Part shown: piece by piece, positions 16,980-25,193 of the stretch
Layout: each line of letters starts with the position of its first letter
Numbering within the stretch: the stretch's first letter is position 1
Origin: an uncultured Candidatus Actinomarina sp.
Lineage (GTDB): Bacteria; Actinomycetota; Acidimicrobiia; Actinomarinales; Actinomarinaceae
Length of the DNA: 60,606 bases
Direction: 5' to 3'
Assembly (NCBI GenBank): GCA_902593475.1
Contig: CACJIM010000007.1
Coordinates: 1-60,606, forward strand
Position numbers and translations under genes: made by a program
Notes under the pieces: generated by a model
The model's database searches: none
Told to the model about the DNA's origin: nothing
Seen by the model: only the letters and a program-made list of their open reading frames with translations

Positions 16980-18265
16980 AATAGAACTTTCGTAGGAATT
17001 AAACTCTCTACCTCATCTCTAAAATCATTCATTAGTGAAGTAATTGGAGAAACTGCTGATGGACCGAGGGGGCAAATTGTGGTCATTTTAGGTGGCCATG
17101 ACAAGCCTGGAGAGATATTATCGCAAACATCAAGTAGTAAATTTATATCAGAAGTTCTCCCTCTACCACTAGCTATCCTATCTAGTATCATTTCAAGCCA
17201 CGTTGTTCCTTCACGACAAGGAGTACACTGACCACATGATTCATGAGCAAAAAAACTGACAATGCTTTTTGCCGCACTTACAAGATTGGTATCTTCATCC
17301 ATCATTACCACAGCGCCTGAGCCAAGCATTGAATTATTGTTAGCTACATCATCAATTGTCATTTTTATGTCTAACTGATCTCCCCTAAACCATGGTGCGG
17401 AAGCACCTCCAGGTATATAAGCTTTAACTTTTTTATTATTTCTTATACCACCACCAAGTGTTTCTACAAATTCACCAAAAGAACTGCCCATTTCAATTTC
17501 ATAGTTTCCTGGGTTATTTACATGTCCAGACAAACTAAAAATTCTAGTACCTGTAGAGCCTTCAACTCCCAACTTGTTGTACTCTTCGCCACCATTCTCA
17601 ATTATCCAAGGCACAGAGGAAATTGTTTCAACGTTATTTACCAAAGTTGGTTTCATATATAAACCTTTTACTGCTGGGAAGTAAGGAGGTTTTAGTCTTG
17701 GTTCTCCTCTTCTGCCTTCGAGTGAATTAAGTAGTGCGGTTTCTTCACCACATATATATGCCCCTGCTCCTAGATGGACAACTATGTCAAGATTGATTTC
17801 GGAACCAAAAATATTCTTTCCCAAATATCCTTTTTGATATGCTTGTTCTACTGCTTGCTGAACTCTTCTAGCAGGCTTCGCGTATTCTCCTCTTATGTAT
17901 ATAAAAGCTTCTTTAATATTTGCTGAAAAACAAGTAATGATAATGCCCTCAATGAGTTGGTGAGGATCTCTTTCCAATAAAATCCTATCCTTGAATGTAC
18001 CTGGTTCTGACTCGTCTGCATTGATTACTAAATATCGATCTTCATCTTCAGCCAAAAATCCCCACTTAACTCCGGTTGGGAACCCAGCACCACCTCTTCC
18101 TCTTATATTTGATGCCTTAATTTCTTCTAATATTTTTTCAGGAGAGCTTTCTAAGATTGTTTTTTTTGCAGTCGAGTACCCATTGTTTTTTTCATAACTA
18201 TCAATTAGATGGCTGTCTTCCGGATTATCTCGCATGTGTTTTGTAAGAAGAATAGTTTCTTTCAT
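16976..18265 (-). CDS. nuoF: NADH-quinone oxidoreductase subunit F
   Basis: The 429-residue subunit that binds FMN and NADH and passes electrons into the cluster chain. It has the FMN/NADH glycine-rich loop GRGGAGFPTGVKWG (about 56-69), NADESEPGTFKDR, GAGAYICGEETAL, and the N3 cluster motif SCGQCTPCREGT near residue 345 with a fourth cysteine in TTICPLG about 40 residues later. Overlaps of four bases join it to nuoE and nuoG. Confidence 0.97.
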   Translation of the reverse strand: MKETILLTKHMRDNPEDSHLIDSYEKNNGYSTAKKTILESSPEKILEEIKASNIRGRGGAGFPTGVKWGFLAEDEDRYLVINADESEPGTFKDRILLERDPHQLIEGIIITCFSANIKEAFIYIRGEYAKPARRVQQAVEQAYQKGYLGKNIFGSEINLDIVVHLGAGAYICGEETALLNSLEGRRGEPRLKPPYFPAVKGLYMKPTLVNNVETISSVPWIIENGGEEYNKLGVEGSTGTRIFSLSGHVNNPGNYEIEMGSSFGEFVETLGGGIRNNKKVKAYIPGGASAPWFRGDQLDIKMTIDDVANNNSMLGSGAVVMMDEDTNLVSAAKSIVSFFAHESCGQCTPCREGTTWLEMILDRIASGRGRTSDINLLLDVCDNISPGLSWPPKMTTICPLGPSAVSPITSLMNDFRDEVESLIPTKVLL

Positions 18266-18876
18266 TTTTTTACCTCAGTTGTCTTTAAAGTTTGAAAGCC
18301 TGGAGCAGTGGAAGTAGCGCCAGAGTTATCTTGAATAGCCCAATCAAAAGATTTTATACCTCCGAAATTTTCTTGCATTTCATCAGCAACAACGACATCT
18401 GGTTTTGTTTCTTTTAACCATTCGCACAAATTTATTGCATTTTCAGGAGTTACACCCTCAACTGTCTCATAATTAACTTGTACTGCTGGAGCTCCACCGC
18501 AAGCACCAATACACTCCACAGCCTCAAAGGTGAACAATTCTTCCTCATCAGTTTCATTATTATTTAAGCCCGTAAATTCTTGAACTTTATTTATTACTTC
18601 ACTTGAATTATTGATCTCACATGATATTGATTTACAAACACTTAATAAGTACTTTCCAGTAGGTTCTTGTTTGTACATTGAGTAGAATGTCGAAACTGAT
18701 TTCACTTGTACTTCTGTTATACCTACTAATTCACTTATCACAGTTATGGAGTCGTCAGAAATATAGCCATCCTTACTTTGTGCTAAATGCAAAAGAGGAC
18801 CTAGTGCAGATCTTTTTTGAGGATAGAGCTTAATTATTTTTTTTGCCTGTTTTAATAATTTATCATCCCAACTCAT
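18262..18876 (-). CDS. nuoE: NADH-quinone oxidoreductase subunit E
   Basis: The thioredoxin-like [2Fe-2S] subunit (cluster N1a) of the NADH module, 204 residues. Ligands are Cys81/Cys86 and Cys122/Cys126 (CIGACGGAP). An N-terminal helical bundle precedes the thioredoxin fold, and there is a C-terminal extension of about 50 residues past the core, as in other actinobacterial forms. Four-base overlaps on both sides. Confidence 0.96.
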   Translation of the reverse strand: MSWDDKLLKQAKKIIKLYPQKRSALGPLLHLAQSKDGYISDDSITVISELVGITEVQVKSVSTFYSMYKQEPTGKYLLSVCKSISCEINNSSEVINKVQEFTGLNNNETDEEELFTFEAVECIGACGGAPAVQVNYETVEGVTPENAINLCEWLKETKPDVVVADEMQENFGGIKSFDWAIQDNSGATSTAPGFQTLKTTEVKK

Positions 18877-20249
18877 CTATCTACATCTCCTATCACGGGA
18901 TCTAAGGAAGCTATTGCAGCAACAGCATCTGCAATTGGACTATCAGTCATAATGACAGGAAGTGCTTGAAGATTACAAAAAGAAGGACCTCTGACATGCA
19001 TTCTGTAAGGTTTTGCTGAACCATCGGAAACTATGTAACAACCTAGCTCTCCTCTGGGTGACTCAACGGCAACATATGCATCACCCTCTGGAACTTTAAA
19101 ACCCTCAGTATAAATTTTAAAATGATGAATTAGAGCTTCCATTGATTCATCTAATCTTTTGCGTGGGGGTGGTGTTATTTTTTTATCTTGAACTTTATAA
19201 GGGCCTTTTGGCATATTGTTCATTGCCTGTTCAATGATTTTTAGACTTTCAAAAATTTCTAATACTTTTACTCTCCATCTAGCAAAGACGTCTCCTTCAA
19301 TTAAAGTTGGAACATCAAATTCATAATTTTCAATTCCCGAGTAAGGTTGAGACTTTCTTAAATCCCAAGAATACCCAGAAGCTCTTAAACTTGGTCCAGT
19401 TACGCCATAAGCAAAGCACTCCTCTGTTGTGAGGATTCCAACATTTTGTAATCTTCCTTTCCAAATAGGATTGTCCAGGAGCATGTCGTCATAATCTTGT
19501 AGCTTTTCAGGTATTATTTTTAAAATTTCTTCAACATCTTTCTGCCAACCATCAGGTAAATCTGCGGCTACTCCACCAGGCCTTATATAGTTGTGGTTCA
19601 TTCTTAGCCCTGTTGTTTTTTCAAAGAAATTTAAAATTAACTCTCTTTCTCTAAAGCCAAAAATCATCATGGATAAAGCTCCTATATCCATTCCGCCAGT
19701 CGCAAGAGCAACTAAATGTGACGAAACCCTATTAAGTTCGGTCATCAAAATTCTTATTGTTTCTGCCCTTTTAGGCACTTCAATACCAATAAGTTTTTCA
19801 GTTGTGAGAGAGAAAACTAACTCGTTAAATAAGGGGGAAAGATAGTCCATTCTTGTTGTGTTAGTTGGACCTTGAAAATAATTTAATTCTTCACCAGTTT
19901 TTTCCATACCTGTATGTAAATATCCAATAATTGGCTTAACACGCCTTACAACCTCTCCTTCAAGCTCTGCCTGAAGTCTTAAAACACCATGAGTTGAAGG
20001 ATGCTGAGGTCCCATATTAACTATCATTCTTTCATCGTCAGACGTATCCTCATCAATAACAAAATCATCAACAACTTCGGTTCCTGTCTGAATTTTTATT
20101 TGCTTTTCATTTTCGTCTTCAAGCATTTTTTGTGAACCTTCGTCAGTTGAAGATATATTCCAGCCACCTTCTTCTGAATTTGTAGCCCAAAAATCTAATT
20201 TATTTTTAAAATTACTGAGCTTACTTTTTTTAATTTTATTATTTTTCAC
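18873..20249 (-). CDS. nuoD: NADH-quinone oxidoreductase subunit D with N-terminal extension
   Basis: The 49-kDa subunit lining the quinone site. The core starts near residue 76 (MIVNMGPQHPSTHGVLRL) and carries GYLHTGMEK, RMDYLSPLFNE and the C-terminal RGELGCYIVSDG and DPVIGDVDR motifs. About 75 highly charged residues precede the core, rich in Lys/Asn at first and then Asp/Glu. This is longer than usual and looks disordered. The start is a GTG directly after the nuoC stop codon. An internal start near the core cannot be excluded. Confidence 0.95.
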   Translation of the reverse strand: MKNNKIKKSKLSNFKNKLDFWATNSEEGGWNISSTDEGSQKMLEDENEKQIKIQTGTEVVDDFVIDEDTSDDERMIVNMGPQHPSTHGVLRLQAELEGEVVRRVKPIIGYLHTGMEKTGEELNYFQGPTNTTRMDYLSPLFNELVFSLTTEKLIGIEVPKRAETIRILMTELNRVSSHLVALATGGMDIGALSMMIFGFRERELILNFFEKTTGLRMNHNYIRPGGVAADLPDGWQKDVEEILKIIPEKLQDYDDMLLDNPIWKGRLQNVGILTTEECFAYGVTGPSLRASGYSWDLRKSQPYSGIENYEFDVPTLIEGDVFARWRVKVLEIFESLKIIEQAMNNMPKGPYKVQDKKITPPPRKRLDESMEALIHHFKIYTEGFKVPEGDAYVAVESPRGELGCYIVSDGSAKPYRMHVRGPSFCNLQALPVIMTDSPIADAVAAIASLDPVIGDVDR

Positions 20250-20663
20250 TTAATCAACCTTTGGCGCATTTTTAAACTGTACTGGTATTCTTCCAGATCC
20301 ATAATTTTTTCTTAATGGATGCCCTTCCCAATCATCAGGCATTAAGATTCTTGTTAGGTCTGGATGGTCTTCAAAAATGATACCGAACATGTCATAGGCT
20401 TCTCTTTCATAAAAATTTGCACTGGGGTAAATTTCAGTTATTGAAGGTATTGTTAAATCTTCATCATTAACAAATACTTTTACTGTCTTACGTGAATTCT
20501 TTGAAGTTGATAAAAATTGAACAACTATTTCAAATCTAGGTTCTTTTTTTCTAAACCAATCAACTACTGTTAGGTCTACCATCATTTCAAATCCATCTTT
20601 TTTAAAGGATTCGATTAGTTCTTTATATTCTTCTGTTGTTGAACTAATAATTTCAGGGTTCAT
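20250..20663 (-). CDS. nuoC: NADH-quinone oxidoreductase subunit C
   Basis: The 30-kDa subunit of the complex I Q-module; 137 residues, at the short end for the family. The signature [43 protein letters not shown] region (about 84-126) is complete, so the shortness affects only the N-terminus. It overlaps nuoB by four bases and abuts nuoD. Confidence 0.96.
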   Translation of the reverse strand: MNPEIISSTTEEYKELIESFKKDGFEMMVDLTVVDWFRKKEPRFEIVVQFLSTSKNSRKTVKVFVNDEDLTIPSITEIYPSANFYEREAYDMFGIIFEDHPDLTRILMPDDWEGHPLRKNYGSGRIPVQFKNAPKVD

Positions 20664-21121
20664 CTATTTATCTCTCCATCCATTATTTTGTCGTGTAAAG
20701 TTAAAATTCCATGCATGAGCGACTGTGGTCCTGGTGGGCATCCGGGAACATAAATATCAACTGGAACTATGTGGTCTACACCCTGAACTAAAGCATAGTT
20801 GTTGAACATTCCACCAGTTGAAGAGCAAGCGCCCATAGCGATTACCCATTTAGGATCAGCCATTTGATCATAAACTTGTCTTAACACTGGTGCCATTTTT
20901 TGAGATACTCTTCCAGCTACAATCATCAAGTCTGCTTGTCGGGGTGATGCTCTAAAAACTTCCATTCCATATCTTGCTAGATCATACTTAGCACTTCCAG
21001 CAGCCATCATTTCTATTGCACAGCATGCAAGTCCAAATGTGACTGGCCACATTGACTGAGTCCTTGACCATCTGACAGCTTTATCAATAGTTGTTGTGAA
21101 GATATTGTCTGGAGTGTACAT
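20660..21121 (-). CDS. nuoB: NADH-quinone oxidoreductase subunit B
   Basis: A 153-residue subunit holding cluster N2, the last cluster before quinone. The four ligands are present as Cys33/Cys34 ([14 protein letters not shown]), Cys99 (GACSSTGGM) and Cys128 (VPGCPPGP). The start shares one base with the nuoA stop, so the two are coupled. Confidence 0.97.
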   Translation of the reverse strand: MYTPDNIFTTTIDKAVRWSRTQSMWPVTFGLACCAIEMMAAGSAKYDLARYGMEVFRASPRQADLMIVAGRVSQKMAPVLRQVYDQMADPKWVIAMGACSSTGGMFNNYALVQGVDHIVPVDIYVPGCPPGPQSLMHGILTLHDKIMDGEINR

Positions 21122-21522
21122 TATGCCACCTCCTGCAATTCTTCTTTGAAGTATCTCTCTCTACGTGGAATATTCCAATCTAGCACTCCTTTTTTCCAGA
21201 CATAGTAAAGAGTCTCTAAAACAAAAAATGTAAATATTGATATGGCAGCTATGCCGAACCATCCTAAGTCATTAAACCTTGTAGCCCATGCAAATAAAAA
21301 TATTATTTCAATGTCAAAAACAATATAAAGCATTGCAACCATGTAAAACTTGACTGGAAACCTTTGAGATGGTTCAACTTCTGGAAAAATCCCACATTCA
21401 TAGGGTGCAAGTTTTTCAGGTGTTGCTTTTTTTGGCGATAATATATATGAAGCACCAAGTGAAGCCAAAGCAAAACCAACTGCAACAACTAACATAACCA
21501 GTATCGGAAGCCAATCTAACAT
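21121..21522 (-). CDS. nuoA: NADH-quinone oxidoreductase subunit A
   Basis: The first gene of the 14-gene complex I operon. The 133-residue, three-helix membrane subunit shows [20 protein letters not shown] and [11 protein letters not shown], the family's most conserved loop and helix. A strong ribosome-binding site (GGAGGG, 21526-21531) precedes the ATG by three bases. The Rex operator lies 14 bases upstream of the start, so this is the point where redox control of the operon would act. Confidence 0.97.
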   Translation of the reverse strand: MLDWLPILVMLVVAVGFALASLGASYILSPKKATPEKLAPYECGIFPEVEPSQRFPVKFYMVAMLYIVFDIEIIFLFAWATRFNDLGWFGIAAISIFTFFVLETLYYVWKKGVLDWNIPRRERYFKEELQEVA

Positions 21523-21525
21523 GTT

Positions 21526-21531
21526 CCCTCC
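21526..21531 (-). promoter_or_regulatory. Strong ribosome-binding site of nuoA
   Basis: GGAGGG on the minus strand, three bases from the nuoA ATG. It is among the strongest Shine-Dalgarno sequences in the window, where many other starts have weak or no visible site. Confidence 0.75.
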
Positions 21532-21535
21532 ATAT

Positions 21536-21553
21536 TTGTGAAATATTTCACAA
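21536..21553. promoter_or_regulatory. Rex operator upstream of nuoA
   Basis: TTGTGAAATATTTCACAA is a perfect 18-bp palindrome that matches the Rex consensus TTGTGAAnnnnTTCACAA. Rex binds such sites when NADH is low and leaves when NADH rises. It lies between the reductase gene stop and the nuoA start, just downstream of a candidate -10 box, a position suited to blocking transcription. The rex gene is 1.4 kb away. Confidence 0.92.
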
Positions 21554-21564
21554 GCACTATTCTC

Positions 21565-21570
21565 ATTTTA
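21565..21570 (-). promoter_or_regulatory. Candidate -10 box of the nuo operon
   Basis: TAAAAT on the minus strand, 12 bases before the Rex operator. A start of transcription about seven bases on would put the operator at roughly +5 to +22. No good -35 hexamer is evident, so this is a tentative call based on position. Confidence 0.35.
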
Positions 21571-21601
21571 GTACTAAAAATATGTTAAATAATTTCGCTT
21601 A

Positions 21602-22867
21602 TTAGTTTTTTGAACTTAGTGTTAAAAGTTTTGTTGGAATCATAAATTTATACGCTATCTTCAAAACTTCTTTTAAAGTTAGGTAGGCTTCGTCAAATAA
21701 TAATTCCACAACAAAGTCAATTGTATCCTGATCATTTGAGGCAACTCTTAACAATCTTTTGGTCATAAATGGACTCTGTAAAACTAGTCTTGCTAGAGCA
21801 CAACTTAAAAAGTGTTTTCTGAATCTTTTGCTGAACTCTTTTTCGTATAAGTCAATTCCATCACTTAATTTTTCTGAATGAATTATTTCATGAGTATTTT
21901 TAGCTAATAAATAACCTGCTTCCATGCCATAGAATATTCCCTCTCCACTCATCGGATTGATCATTGAGCTTGCATCTCCAATTAATGCAATATTTAGATC
22001 TTTATTTCGCTTTGGTCTCGATGAAGCAAAAGGAAGTAAATATGATTTTTGTTTTCTAATATTCTCAACAATTACTCCTCTGCTTTCGAGCTCAGAAACA
22101 AAATTATCTAGTAGTACATTAATATCTAATTTATCTTTTTTAAATATGCTGACCGGAACACCAATTCCTATATTTAACAAATTACCCTTACTTGGAAAAG
22201 CCCAAGCATATCCTTTGTCTGCAGATACATTTATTTCAAACATAAGCGTTCTCTCATTAAATATCTCTAAGTAGTTAGGACTATCAATGTATGCCCTTAT
22301 AGCTATTGCTTTATGCCAATCAGAATTCGATTTATAACTTAATTTTTTTCTGATTCTTGAATTTGCTCCATCGGCCCCTACAAGAATCTTTGTTAAAAAC
22401 TCTAAGTTTTCATTTTCATTCTTGATTTGTACACTTAAACTTTTGTCCAAATTAGAAGTGAAGTCTACAAAACTATATCCTTCATAAACATCAACTCCAC
22501 ATTCCTTAGCTAAGTCCAATATTCTATTATCTAGGTCTACTCGTGGAATAACATATACAATTGAATCTTCCTTATTTTTTACTTCAGGAATATAATTTTG
22601 AATACCAATGTTGTCCGGCCCGTAAAGAGTTGTTGAAACAACTTGTGGCTCACCATCTAAAATATGTTCATTGTTAAATCTTTTTAATGCATTTATTACT
22701 CCAGGACCAATCGCATCACCACATGATTTATCTCTTGGAAATATTGCTTTATCAACTAATCCAACAGTTAAGTTGGGATTTAGGTTTTTATAAGAAATAG
22801 CAGCGTTTGCACCAGCTGGGCCGGCACCAATTATTAAAACGTCATAATTTTTAGGGCTTTTTTCCAT
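21602..22867 (-). CDS. Geranylgeranyl reductase-family flavoprotein
   Basis: A 421-residue FAD enzyme with an N-terminal dinucleotide motif (IIGAGPAGANAAIS, about 12-25), DKAIFPRDKSCGDAIGPG in the region typical of geranylgeranyl reductases, VGADGANSRIRKK, and ALIGDASSMINPMSGEGIFYGMEAG near residues 290-314. Family members saturate isoprenoid double bonds in chlorophyll, archaeal lipids or, in actinobacteria, menaquinone side chains (MenJ). Its place directly upstream of the complex I operon supports a menaquinone role, which is inference. It is 80 bases upstream of nuoA on the same strand and divergent from rex. Confidence 0.85.
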   Translation of the reverse strand: MEKSPKNYDVLIIGAGPAGANAAISYKNLNPNLTVGLVDKAIFPRDKSCGDAIGPGVINALKRFNNEHILDGEPQVVSTTLYGPDNIGIQNYIPEVKNKEDSIVYVIPRVDLDNRILDLAKECGVDVYEGYSFVDFTSNLDKSLSVQIKNENENLEFLTKILVGADGANSRIRKKLSYKSNSDWHKAIAIRAYIDSPNYLEIFNERTLMFEINVSADKGYAWAFPSKGNLLNIGIGVPVSIFKKDKLDINVLLDNFVSELESRGVIVENIRKQKSYLLPFASSRPKRNKDLNIALIGDASSMINPMSGEGIFYGMEAGYLLAKNTHEIIHSEKLSDGIDLYEKEFSKRFRKHFLSCALARLVLQSPFMTKRLLRVASNDQDTIDFVVELLFDEAYLTLKEVLKIAYKFMIPTKLLTLSSKN

Positions 22868-22960
22868 ATTTTACTAACTTACATTGTATTTCCATTAATA
22901 CGAAACTAAATAAAGCTAATAAATAACTTTAAATAATTACATATAATTTCAGTATCTAAT

Positions 22961-22966
22961 TAGATT
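22961..22966 (+). promoter_or_regulatory. Candidate -10 box for leaderless rex transcript
   Basis: TAGATT ends eight bases before the GTG of rex, and TTACAT lies 18 bases upstream of it as a possible -35. No Shine-Dalgarno is present. The spacing suggests that transcription begins at or next to the start codon. No copy of the Rex palindrome is seen here, so autoregulation is not indicated. Confidence 0.4.
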
Positions 22967-22974
22967 GTGCATTA

Positions 22975-23619
22975 GTGAAAGAAAATAAGAAAATACCACC
23001 AGCTACGGTAAAGAGATTACCGCTCTATTTACAGTGTCTGGATCTAGTGGGTGATGATGAAATTGGTATTTCATCAAGTAAATTAGCTGAACTAGCTAAA
23101 GTAAATGATGCTCAAGTTAGACGAGATTTGTCATATCTTGGTACGCTAGGCACAAGAGGTGTTGGTTATGATATCTCTACTCTTAGAAATCAACTTCAGC
23201 TTGAACTAGGCCTTGTCGAAGGCTGGAGTGCTGTAATTGTTGGTATTGGTAATTTGGGTTCAGCTTTGGCACATTATGGTGGATTTAGAGAAAAGGGTTT
23301 TGGAATTGTTGGACTGTTTGATGATGATCCTAAGAAAATTAATAGTCAAGTAGCAGGCTTAGTTATCAAACCTTTAAGTGACTTAGAAAAGTACTGTGAA
23401 AAATTCAACGTAGCAATTGGAATAATTGCGACTCCTGGCGAATATGCTCAGGGTGTTGCAGATCAATTAATTGGATGCGGAGTAAGATCAATTCTTAACT
23501 TTGCCCCTGTACTTCTCAAAAATGTACCTGATGTACAAATAAGATCAGTTGACCTCTCCCAAGAATTACAAATTTTGAGTTATTACCTAGATAGACCTGT
23601 CCTAAAAGCAGTTGACTAG
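22975..23619 (+). CDS. rex: Redox-sensing transcriptional repressor Rex
   Basis: The 214-residue product has an N-terminal winged helix with the recognition region NDAQVRRDLSYLG (44-56), a Rossmann domain with GIGNLG (90-95) and LFDDDP, and the C-terminal domain-swapped helix ending in LSYYLDRP. Rex senses the NADH/NAD+ ratio. The expected target, a perfect operator, lies in front of nuoA 1.4 kb away. GTG start without a visible ribosome-binding site. The stop is one base from the stop of the convergent MATE gene. Confidence 0.97.
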   Translation: MKENKKIPPATVKRLPLYLQCLDLVGDDEIGISSSKLAELAKVNDAQVRRDLSYLGTLGTRGVGYDISTLRNQLQLELGLVEGWSAVIVGIGNLGSALAHYGGFREKGFGIVGLFDDDPKKINSQVAGLVIKPLSDLEKYCEKFNVAIGIIATPGEYAQGVADQLIGCGVRSILNFAPVLLKNVPDVQIRSVDLSQELQILSYYLDRPVLKAVD

Positions 23620-23620
23620 A

Positions 23621-24901
23621 CTATTTTTGATACATATATCCTAATACTGCTCTAATTACCAAACTAACATTTAAACTTAACCAAAGTGTTGATATAGTAT
23701 TTTCAATTCTTAGAAGATAACTACAAATTAAAAATCCTGAAATTGAGGAAATTACAGTTAACAGTGAGAATTCTTTTGACTTATCAAGTCCCAACAAAAT
23801 TCCATCCCAAAGAAATGCAAAACAACCAATAAATAAACTTGCAGCTACCATCAATTTTAAATTTGTGTTTAGTAATGAATCAAAACTGCTAGCAGCAAAT
23901 AACTGTACAAAATCTTCAAGAAATATTAGTGTTGCTACGGTAAGGAAGATCGAAATTAAAGTTGTTACAGAAATAAGTTCTTTTTGTAATATAGATTTCT
24001 GATATTTTTCATTTTTTGAAATTAATTCAGAAATTAAAGTTTGTGAGGCTATTGCAATTGCGTCGACAAAAATATATCCAACAGACCAAAGTTGTAAAAG
24101 AATATGCTGTAGAGCAATTTCTTCCATTGACATTAATGAAGACCTATTTCTTAAGTAGGCCATGAAAAGAGTCAAAAATAGTGACCGAATGAGTATATAA
24201 ACACCAACACTGAAAAATTTCTTTCTCATGCTAACTTTGTCAACATTTTCACTTGTTGAGGAGAGGTTGTTTTGGTGCTTTTTTAATACAACAGTTGAAT
24301 AAATTGACGAACAAAAGAACGCAAGTGAGCTTGCAAAGCCAATTCCAGCTGCACCAAAACCTAGGAATAAGCCAAAAAACAAGCTATAAACTATATTGAA
24401 AGCTGACACTATAAAAGCACTATAAAAAGTGATCTTGGCAACTTTAAGGCCCCTCAAAACAGCTGTTGAGTGCATATTTACTAAGTAAAATGGTAATCCA
24501 ACACATCTAAAAATTAGATAGTCAGATGACAAAACTTTGATCTTATTGGTTGGCTCAAATGTAGAAATAAAATAGTCACTACTTAAATAAAGAATTAAGA
24601 ATGAAACTAAACCTAATAATATAGATACATTTCTTCCAAACTTTATGAAATAATTTAATTTATTTACTTCATTTTTTGTATTTAATGATGATACAAGTGG
24701 TGTTGTTCCATACGCTAAAAATATAAAAACCCAGATGAAAACAAAATAAATTGTTTCACCAATCCCAATAGCAGAGAGAGTATCTAGATTTATAATACTT
24801 GCTATTTTTGAATCAATTAACCCTACTATTGGTTCCAACGCAAGCCATAGAAATATTGGATAAGAATTAATCCATATGTCTTTTCTAACAGAATTAATCA
24901 T
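23621..24901 (-). CDS. MATE-family efflux transporter
   Basis: A 426-residue membrane protein with about 12 helices in two similar halves, as in MATE drug/cation antiporters of the DinF branch. Recognisable stretches are LEPIVGLIDSKIASIINLDTLSAIGIGE in the first helix pair, GTTPLVSS, and RCVGLPFYLVNMHSTAVLRGLKVAKITFY before helix 4. The substrate is unknown. It overlaps the small unknown gene upstream by eight bases and converges with rex with a one-base gap. Confidence 0.88.
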   Translation of the reverse strand: MINSVRKDIWINSYPIFLWLALEPIVGLIDSKIASIINLDTLSAIGIGETIYFVFIWVFIFLAYGTTPLVSSLNTKNEVNKLNYFIKFGRNVSILLGLVSFLILYLSSDYFISTFEPTNKIKVLSSDYLIFRCVGLPFYLVNMHSTAVLRGLKVAKITFYSAFIVSAFNIVYSLFFGLFLGFGAAGIGFASSLAFFCSSIYSTVVLKKHQNNLSSTSENVDKVSMRKKFFSVGVYILIRSLFLTLFMAYLRNRSSLMSMEEIALQHILLQLWSVGYIFVDAIAIASQTLISELISKNEKYQKSILQKELISVTTLISIFLTVATLIFLEDFVQLFAASSFDSLLNTNLKLMVAASLFIGCFAFLWDGILLGLDKSKEFSLLTVISSISGFLICSYLLRIENTISTLWLSLNVSLVIRAVLGYMYQK

Positions 24902-25193
24902 TAAATTTTCTTGCTTTAGTTAGGCCCCATAACATAATTTGTTCATGTGCATCAGGTCCTAAATTTTGTGGTGTAATAATTTTCTTCAGATCATATTTAT
25001 TTTTTACAAACTCGTTTAAAAATTGAGTTGGGGTTTGTGTTTGGTCGATATACGGAAGAGAAAATTCAGAAAATAATTCATTCTCTAATGTTTGAAAATC
25101 AGATTCTTCTATTTTGACTTTTTCATTTTTTAGGTAAAACTTTAAACCATTAGTTAAAATCTTTACGAAAGAATTTATATCAATACTACTCAT
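24894..25193 (-). CDS. Hypothetical protein, 99 aa
   Basis: I recognise no family. The product is soluble, acidic and predicted mostly helical, with a possible short domain ending LGPDAHEQIMLWGLTKARKF. It is held between two genes by overlaps: four bases with the CvpA-CAP gene upstream and eight with the MATE gene downstream. That argues for a real gene translated from a common message. Orphan proteins of this size are common next to CvpA genes, but I can assign no role. Confidence 0.6.
   Translation of the reverse strand: MSSIDINSFVKILTNGLKFYLKNEKVKIEESDFQTLENELFSEFSLPYIDQTQTPTQFLNEFVKNKYDLKKIITPQNLGPDAHEQIMLWGLTKARKFND

Noticed and set aside
22868-22974. Search for a Rex operator upstream of rex
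   Set aside because: Only a lone TTGTG-like half (ATTGTGCATTAG) occurs and there is no symmetric partner, so I do not call an operator.
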